Source: M3007 sp964539805 (GTDB taxonomy: Bacteria > Bacteroidota > Bacteroidia > Chitinophagales > Saprospiraceae). Taken from it: DNA of 47,550 bases. The notes under the pieces were generated by a model, which did not search any database, had not been told where the DNA came from, and saw only the letters and a list, made by a program, of their open reading frames with translations. Position numbers and translations under genes: made by a program. This document shows, piece by piece, positions 42,507 through 47,550 of the stretch (positions within the stretch are counted from its first letter, which is position 1; each line of letters begins with the position of its first letter). The stretch spans positions 1 through 47,550 of the forward strand of contig CAZIKN010000035.1 in the NCBI GenBank assembly GCA_964539805.1, in the 5' to 3' direction.

Positions 42507-42511
42507 TTGAT

Positions 42512-43459
42512 ATGGTTTCTTTGGAAGAACAGTTTCAGGCCAAAATAGATGCAGACATACGCATTGAACCCAAAGACTGGATGCCTGAAATGTACCGCAA
42601 GACCCTGATTCGTCAGATCAGCCAGCATGCACACTCCGAAATCATCGGTATGCTCCCGGAAGGTAACTGGATTACCCGCGCCCCTTCCCTAAAGCGCAAG
42701 CAGATCCTGCTCGCCAAAGTGCAGGATGAGGCTGGTCATGGGTTGTACCTTTACGCTGCTGCTGAAACACTGGGCATAAGCCGCCAGCAAATGAATGAAG
42801 AATTGAACTCAGGAAAAGCGAAATATTCCTCTATTTTTAATTATCCGACCATCAGCTGGGCGGATATGGGTGCCATTGGCTGGTTGGTTGATGGTGCGGC
42901 CATTTTGAACCAAATACCTATTTGCCGCTGTTCTTACGGCCCTTACGCCCGCGCTATGGTGCGGATATGCAAGGAAGAAAGTTTCCACCAGCGCCAGGGG
43001 TTTGAAATCCTGCTTACTTTGGCCAATGGCTCACCCGAGCAGCGCCAAATGGCACAGGACAGCATTAACCGCTGGTATTGGCCGGCAGTCATGATGTTCG
43101 GGCCGGCTGATACGGATTCACCCAACAGCGCCCAAAGCATGCAATGGAAAATCAAACGCTTCAGCAATGATGAGCTGCGCCAGCGATTTGTGGATATGAT
43201 CGCCGAACAAGTCAAGGTGCTGGGCCTTACCGTACCTGACCCTGATCTAAAATGGAACGAAGAACGCGGCCACTATGATTTCGGCCCCATCAATTGGGAA
43301 GAATTCTGGAATGTGGTGAATGGCAATGGCCCCTGCAACCGCCAAAGGCTCCGTACCAGAAACAAAGCATGGGATGACGGTGCCTGGGTGCGCGAGGCAG
43401 CCCTTGCACACGCAGAAAAAAAGGCCAATCGCGTGGAAGAAAAAGCAAAAGCAGCTTAG
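42512..43459 (+). CDS. paaA: 1,2-phenylacetyl-CoA epoxidase subunit PaaA (di-iron)
   Basis: PaaA is the catalytic di-iron subunit of the epoxidase that attacks the ring of phenylacetyl-CoA in aerobic phenylacetate breakdown. From ATG 42512 it has 315 residues. Iron ligands are in HSEIIG (Glu44), DEAGHG (Glu73, His76), and EESFHQ (Glu156, His159). Further matches are GNWITRAPSLKRKQILLAKVQ, GWLVDGAAILNQIPICRCSYGPYARAM and the end region GHYDFGPINWEEFWNVVNGNGPCN. The frame extends to 42464 but the repeat there is not coding. Unusually, no paaB, C, D or E follows, so the other subunits must be elsewhere or the enzyme has another role. Confidence 0.93.
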   Translation: MVSLEEQFQAKIDADIRIEPKDWMPEMYRKTLIRQISQHAHSEIIGMLPEGNWITRAPSLKRKQILLAKVQDEAGHGLYLYAAAETLGISRQQMNEELNSGKAKYSSIFNYPTISWADMGAIGWLVDGAAILNQIPICRCSYGPYARAMVRICKEESFHQRQGFEILLTLANGSPEQRQMAQDSINRWYWPAVMMFGPADTDSPNSAQSMQWKIKRFSNDELRQRFVDMIAEQVKVLGLTVPDPDLKWNEERGHYDFGPINWEEFWNVVNGNGPCNRQRLRTRNKAWDDGAWVREAALAHAEKKANRVEEKAKAA

Positions 43460-43463
43460 AATT

Positions 43464-43688
43464 ATGTTTGTAAAAACCTTATTGCGCATCATACTCGTCT
43501 TTGCTGCTTTTTGCGGTATCCAGTACTTTATTCATTACATTGTACTTACCATAGGGGGATTTTTGTCGGGTATTTTTATGTACAAAACGAGCGATGACCG
43601 CCCTTTGGCACTGGGTGTACTGATCGGAAGTATTCTTTTTGGCATTTTTGCATATATTATGTCTCTTACCTTTCCTGTAACGGAGTAA
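43464..43688 (+). CDS. Small two-helix membrane protein
   Basis: ATG 43464, 74 residues, four bases after the paaA stop. Two or three hydrophobic helices (LRIILVFAAFCGIQYFIHYIVLTIGGFLSGIFMY and ALGVLIGSILFGIFAYIM) with a polar loop TSDDRPL between. No known motif. The tight spacing suggests it shares a transcript with paaA, but a functional link is not shown. The next gene has its own promoter. Confidence 0.7.
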   Translation: MFVKTLLRIILVFAAFCGIQYFIHYIVLTIGGFLSGIFMYKTSDDRPLALGVLIGSILFGIFAYIMSLTFPVTE

Positions 43689-43702
43689 TCAGGCTATTTT
43701 TG
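43671..43702 (+). promoter_or_regulatory. Promoter of the subtilase gene
   Basis: TTTC 43671-43674, 20 bases, TATTTTTG 43695-43702, a near-consensus Bacteroidota promoter that overlaps the end of the small membrane protein gene and lies about 30 bases before ATG 43733. Confidence 0.55.
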
Positions 43703-43732
43703 TCGCCTTATTTGTATTGAAAAGACGACAAC

Positions 43733-45784
43733 ATGCGTATCTTATTTGCCTTATTGCTCTTTGCCCCTGTTTTTTTGTTGGCCCAAAATGGCCAGGAATG
43801 GCTGCTCAAAACGGACCCTCATTTGTTAGATCGCCTGGATCGGGAAAAAGAAGCAGAATTCTTAGTCATCCTGCAACAACAGGCCGATACCCGCGCAGCT
43901 GCCCGGTTCAAAACCAAGGAAGAAAAAGGGCGCTATGTGTACGAAAAACTATTGGCCACTGCCGAAACCACGCAACAAGGCCTGCGCCAACTCCTCAAAA
44001 CCGCCCAAGCCCCTATTCAAACCTATTGGATCGTTAATATGGTATGGACCAAGGGAAACCTGTCCTTGCTACAACAGATAGCAGCGCTGCCTGAAGTGGC
44101 CCGTATAGAGGACAATCCCGTGGTACATTTTGATTTTTTGCCCGAAAACAACAATGCCAATGGCGTGATTGACCGCCTGACCCCTATCTCCTGGGGACTC
44201 ACCAAGATAAAAGCCGACAGCGTTTGGATACAAACCGGCCACAAAGGGGCCACCGTCGTCGTAGGTGGACAGGATACGGGCTATGAAGCCACTCACCCCG
44301 CCATCAGAAGCAAATACCGAGGCTGGAACGGCAGCAGTTTTAATCACCATTACAACTGGCATGATGCCATACACGCTGCCATCAATGGTGGTACCAATTC
44401 CTGTGGCATTAACCTCATGGCCCCCTGTGACGACCATGACCACGGTACCCATACCGTAGGCACCATGTGTGGCGGGCCAAACAGCGACAGCATCATAGGC
44501 GTAGCACCGGAGGCCAAATGGATAGGCTGCCGCAATATGGAGGAAGGTGATGGCACGCCTTCCACCTATATCGAATGTTTTGAATGGTTTGTGGCACCCA
44601 CCGACCTCAATGGCAGCAATGCTGACCCCAACAAAGCCCCGCACGTCATCAACAATTCCTGGGGCTGCCCGGTGTCCGAGGGCTGCAACTCCGGCAATTT
44701 CGCAACCATGGAAACAGCAGTGAACAATGTGCGCAATGCCGGTATCTTAGTGGTGGTTTCGGCGGGCAACAGCGGTTCAGGATGCAGCACAGTGGATGCT
44801 CCCGCCGCCATTTACACCAACAGTTTCACAGTGGGCGCTACCCAAAACACCACCAGCGATGCCATAGCCAATTTCAGTAGCCGTGGCCCCGTGAACGTGT
44901 ACGCCCCCAATCCCAAAAAACCCAATATCGCTGCCCCGGGCGTTTCCATCAAATCATGTGTGGGACATGACAACAATTCAGGCACTTATGCTTATGCTTC
45001 CTGGAACGGTACCAGTATGGCCGGCCCTCATGTGGCAGGCGTGGCTGCCCTGATGATGTCCGCCAACACAGCACTCAAAGGCAATGTCAGCACTCTTGAA
45101 GACCTGATGGAGCAAAGTGCGGTGGCGCGTTTTGCCTCAGCCCCATTCTGTGGTGGTGACAATGCCAGTACCCGCCCCAACAATGTGTATGGCTGGGGCC
45201 GTGTAAACGCCCTCGCGGCGGTAAATGCCGCCATTGCCCTCCCCGTAGAATTACTTGATTTTCAATTAAAAAAAGAGCAAAAAAGTGTACTGCTATCCTG
45301 GCAAACGGCCACAGAAAGCAACTGTGTCCGCTTTGTGGTACAACACAGCACTGACGGCTACCAATGGGAAAATATAGGGGAACTGAACTGTGCCGGCAAT
45401 TCGCTTACCGTACAATCTTACACCTTTGCCCACGACACGCCATTGCCGGGACTCAATTTTTACCGCCTGCACCAAATGGACTGGAATGGCAGCGGGGTGT
45501 ATTCCAACGCTTTGAGCCTGCGCTGGTCGGAAAACGAGCTCCGCCTGCGCGCACAAGCCCAGTACAGTATGCAGAGCTTATACACGGACATCAGCGGCGC
45601 GGAAGTTGATCCACAATGGATTTTGGAACTTTATAGTGCCGATGGGCGCCTGGCGCAACGCTTCCCTGCCTTGCAGTCCGGTATTTTTGCCTTGCCCTAC
45701 TTAGCCTCTGGCTTGTATGTACTGCACTTGAAAGATGATACAGGCCAAAGTCTTGCAGTGGAAAAACTATGGTGGGCATATTAA
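43733..45784 (+). CDS. Secreted subtilisin-like serine protease (S8) with C-terminal beta domain
   Basis: A 683-residue exported protease. Signal peptide MRILFALLLFAPVFLLAQ; prodomain to about 130 (FLVILQQQADTRAAAR..IARIEDNPVVHFDF); catalytic domain with Asp181 (VVGGQDTGYEATHP), His237 (HDHGTHTVG) and Ser428 (NGTSMAGPHVAGVAAL), and the oxyanion Asn in NNSWGC. All three catalytic residues are present. After about 505 come a fibronectin-like domain (VELLDFQLKKEQKSVLLSWQTATESN..YRLHQMDWNGSG) and a tail resembling a T9SS sorting domain (WILELYSADGRLAQRF, LASGLYVLHLKD), lacking a clear NP motif. It likely degrades proteins outside the cell for nutrition. ATG 43733. Confidence 0.92.
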   Translation: MRILFALLLFAPVFLLAQNGQEWLLKTDPHLLDRLDREKEAEFLVILQQQADTRAAARFKTKEEKGRYVYEKLLATAETTQQGLRQLLKTAQAPIQTYWIVNMVWTKGNLSLLQQIAALPEVARIEDNPVVHFDFLPENNNANGVIDRLTPISWGLTKIKADSVWIQTGHKGATVVVGGQDTGYEATHPAIRSKYRGWNGSSFNHHYNWHDAIHAAINGGTNSCGINLMAPCDDHDHGTHTVGTMCGGPNSDSIIGVAPEAKWIGCRNMEEGDGTPSTYIECFEWFVAPTDLNGSNADPNKAPHVINNSWGCPVSEGCNSGNFATMETAVNNVRNAGILVVVSAGNSGSGCSTVDAPAAIYTNSFTVGATQNTTSDAIANFSSRGPVNVYAPNPKKPNIAAPGVSIKSCVGHDNNSGTYAYASWNGTSMAGPHVAGVAALMMSANTALKGNVSTLEDLMEQSAVARFASAPFCGGDNASTRPNNVYGWGRVNALAAVNAAIALPVELLDFQLKKEQKSVLLSWQTATESNCVRFVVQHSTDGYQWENIGELNCAGNSLTVQSYTFAHDTPLPGLNFYRLHQMDWNGSGVYSNALSLRWSENELRLRAQAQYSMQSLYTDISGAEVDPQWILELYSADGRLAQRFPALQSGIFALPYLASGLYVLHLKDDTGQSLAVEKLWWAY

Positions 45785-45887
45785 TGCCCTCAAGGCCAGT
45801 TTAACGGTTTGAATATGGGAACTTCCTTACCTTCGCCGCGCACTGAAATGGCTATTAAGCCCAAACAGTGCCTATCGCAGGCATATT

Positions 45888-47550
45888 ATGATGAAATATC
45901 CCTTACTCACATGGGGCATCGCCTTGATGTTATGCAGCTTGGCCTGCCATAAAAAGGACGGGCCAAATGTTGGCAATACCCCCTTGGGCAAACCGCTCTT
46001 TACCTTGCTCCCCGGCACTGAAACGGGTGTCCGCTTCCGAAATGATCTCGTATATGATCGGGACTTCAATATTTACCGCTACCGCAATTTTTACAACGGC
46101 GGCGGCGTGGCCATAGGCGATGTCAATAATGACGGCCTTCCCGACCTGTTTTTTACCAGCAATATGGCCCAAAACCGCCTTTACCTAAATAGGGGAAACT
46201 GGAAGTTTGAGGACGTAACGGATGCCGCAGGCCTCGCGGGCAAAGGTTCCTGGAGCACAGGCGTTGCCATGGCCGACATAGATGCTGATGGCAAACTGGA
46301 TATTTATGTCTGCAATTCGGGCAATCCGCGATCCAACGAAAAAAAAGACGGCGGCTTCAATCGTGAAAACGAACTTTTTATCAACCGCGGCAACAACGCC
46401 AATGGTGTTCCACAATTTGAGGACAAGGCTGTCGAATTCGGCCTGGCCGATCGGGGCCTGACTACCCATACCGCTTTTTTTGACTATGACCTGGATGGCG
46501 ACTTAGATGCCTACATCCTGAACAATTCCTTTCGCGCCATAGGTTCTTTTGATTTAAGGAAAAACCTGCGTTTCACCCGCGACAGCCTTGGAGGCCACAA
46601 ACTGTTTGAAAATCAGCGCATTAACCCCAGAAAAAACAACCCTGGCAACAAAGCCTTTGTGGATGTTTCCGAAGAAAAAAATATCTTAGGTTCCGTAATT
46701 GCTTTTGGCCTGGGGGTTACCGTCGGCGATGCCGATATGGACGGCTGGCCGGACATCTATGTCTCCAATGACTTTTTTGAAAAAGACTATTTTTACCATA
46801 ACACGGGCAAGGGTGGTTTTGAGGAAGACTTGGAAAAACGCATGCGGCACATCAGCGCAGCCAGTATGGGCGCTGATATGGCGGACATCAACAACGATGC
46901 CTATCCCGATATTTTTGTCACGGATATGCTGCCCGAACCTGATCACCGCCTCAAAACGACAACTTCTTTTGATAGCCCTGACCGCTTCCGCTATACCACG
47001 GGATTGGGTTATTACAACCAATTTACCCGCAACATGCTGCACCTTAACAATACCAATGGCAGCTATTCGGAAATCGCTTGCCTCGCGGGAGTGGAGGCAA
47101 CCGACTGGAGCTGGGGTGCCCTTATGACAGACTTAGACAATGATGGCTGGCGCGATATTTATGTCGCCAACGGCATTGCCCAGGACCTGACCAACCAGGA
47201 CTACCTGATGTTTGCCGCTGACCCCGCCGTGCAACAAGAGATCGTGGCAGGTGGAAGTGTTGATTTTAAGCGCCTGATTGACTCCATTCCCAGTGAAAAA
47301 ATACCCAATTATGCCTTTCAAAACCTGCACAACCTCCAGTTTGTCAATCGCGCCGAGGCATGGGGCCTTGCGCAGCCCAGCTTCTCCAACGGATCGGCGT
47401 ATGGCGACCTCGACAATGATGGCGACCTTGACCTTGTTGTCAATAATGCCAACATGGAAGCCTTTGTGTATCGGAATGAGGCTGACAACTTATTGAAAAA
47501 CAATTATTTAAAATTTGAATTAGAAGGAGAGGCGCAAAATATCGCAGCCT
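45888..47550 (+). CDS. FG-GAP/VCBS lipoprotein of the ASPIC/UnbV type, 3' end beyond the window
   Basis: The frame is open from ATG 45888 (an ATG at 45891 is also possible) to the last base, 554 codons so far, with no stop. The signal MMKYPLLTWGIALMLCSLAC ends in a lipobox with the lipid Cys around residue 20, followed by HKKDGPNVGN. Repeats of the FG-GAP/VCBS type follow (GVAIGDVNNDGLPDLFFTSN, VAMADIDADGKLDIYVCNSG, AFFDYDLDGDLDAYILN, VTVGDADMDGWPDIYVSND, ADINNDAYPDIFV, LMTDLDNDGWRDIYVANG, YGDLDNDGDLDLVVNN). The UnbV domain would be in the missing part. It resembles CRTAC1-like outer-membrane lipoproteins often found near SusD-like systems, but the neighbours are not seen. Confidence 0.88.
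   Translation, partial: MMKYPLLTWGIALMLCSLACHKKDGPNVGNTPLGKPLFTLLPGTETGVRFRNDLVYDRDFNIYRYRNFYNGGGVAIGDVNNDGLPDLFFTSNMAQNRLYLNRGNWKFEDVTDAAGLAGKGSWSTGVAMADIDADGKLDIYVCNSGNPRSNEKKDGGFNRENELFINRGNNANGVPQFEDKAVEFGLADRGLTTHTAFFDYDLDGDLDAYILNNSFRAIGSFDLRKNLRFTRDSLGGHKLFENQRINPRKNNPGNKAFVDVSEEKNILGSVIAFGLGVTVGDADMDGWPDIYVSNDFFEKDYFYHNTGKGGFEEDLEKRMRHISAASMGADMADINNDAYPDIFVTDMLPEPDHRLKTTTSFDSPDRFRYTTGLGYYNQFTRNMLHLNNTNGSYSEIACLAGVEATDWSWGALMTDLDNDGWRDIYVANGIAQDLTNQDYLMFAADPAVQQEIVAGGSVDFKRLIDSIPSEKIPNYAFQNLHNLQFVNRAEAWGLAQPSFSNGSAYGDLDNDGDLDLVVNNANMEAFVYRNEADNLLKNNYLKFELEGEAQNIAA

Overview
The window looks like a chromosomal segment of a Bacteroidota bacterium, most likely of the Saprospiria/Saprospiraceae type (inference). 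The signs are several secreted proteins with type IX secretion (T9SS) C-terminal sorting domains (both the gliding-motility-associated type B tail and the type A tail with an NP motif), LamG, FG-GAP/ASPIC-UnbV and OmpA-SPOR proteins, lipoprotein signals, and promoters of the Bacteroidota form TTTG-N19..21-TAnnTTTG rather than sigma-70 boxes. No phage, plasmid, CRISPR or rRNA features are present. Most of it is housekeeping plus surface proteins.

Layout. 1-2,370: end of an outer-membrane protein gene, a small hairpin transposon-like element, a TerC-family membrane protein abutting a c-type cytochrome lipoprotein, and a probable small RNA with its own promoter and terminator. 2,370-6,221 (minus): LamG/T9SS surface protein, PfkB sugar kinase, tRNA-Asn, GT-C glycosyltransferase. 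6,306-14,111: lpxK, a Fur-family regulator, a class C-type serine hydrolase, a class III aminotransferase, an exported extradiol (LigB/YgiD-type) dioxygenase and a large twin-AAA+ protein with a tandemly duplicated N-terminal module. 14,347-16,407: a T9SS cargo gene interrupted by one in-frame TAG.

16,551-24,451 (plus) is the most coherent block, a deoxyribonucleoside salvage and catabolism cluster: deoB, a gene remnant, uridine phosphorylase, deoC, a DUF4240-like gene, a double-domain ALDH16-like aldehyde dehydrogenase, deoD and cdd. Nucleosides are cleaved to (deoxy)ribose-1-P, isomerised to the 5-phosphate by DeoB and split by DeoC to glyceraldehyde-3-P and acetaldehyde; the linked aldehyde dehydrogenase is a plausible acetaldehyde sink.

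24,461-41,013: dnaX, a helical protein of unknown function, an APC transporter, a 950-residue FG-GAP/UnbV T9SS protein, a monoacylglycerol-lipase-like hydrolase, a frameshifted OmpA-SPOR gene, uvrA, another T9SS protein, a family 2 glycosyltransferase and a small conserved hypothetical. 41,366-end: a class A beta-lactamase-fold protein, an orphan paaA, a small membrane protein, a secreted subtilase, and an FG-GAP/UnbV lipoprotein running off the window.

The most unusual theme is a set of short-period repeats (7- or 9-bp units: YAACCAN, AATGTGATA, CATACYT/NNCTCAT, ATCCTGNAA) placed just before start codons (fur, deoC, deoD, cdd, APC gene, paaA), running into the 3' end of the uridine phosphorylase gene, and translated in frame inside uvrA. 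Other leads are the small RNA at about 2,095-2,205, the MITE-like hairpin at 642-801, and the duplicated N-terminal module of the twin-AAA+ protein.
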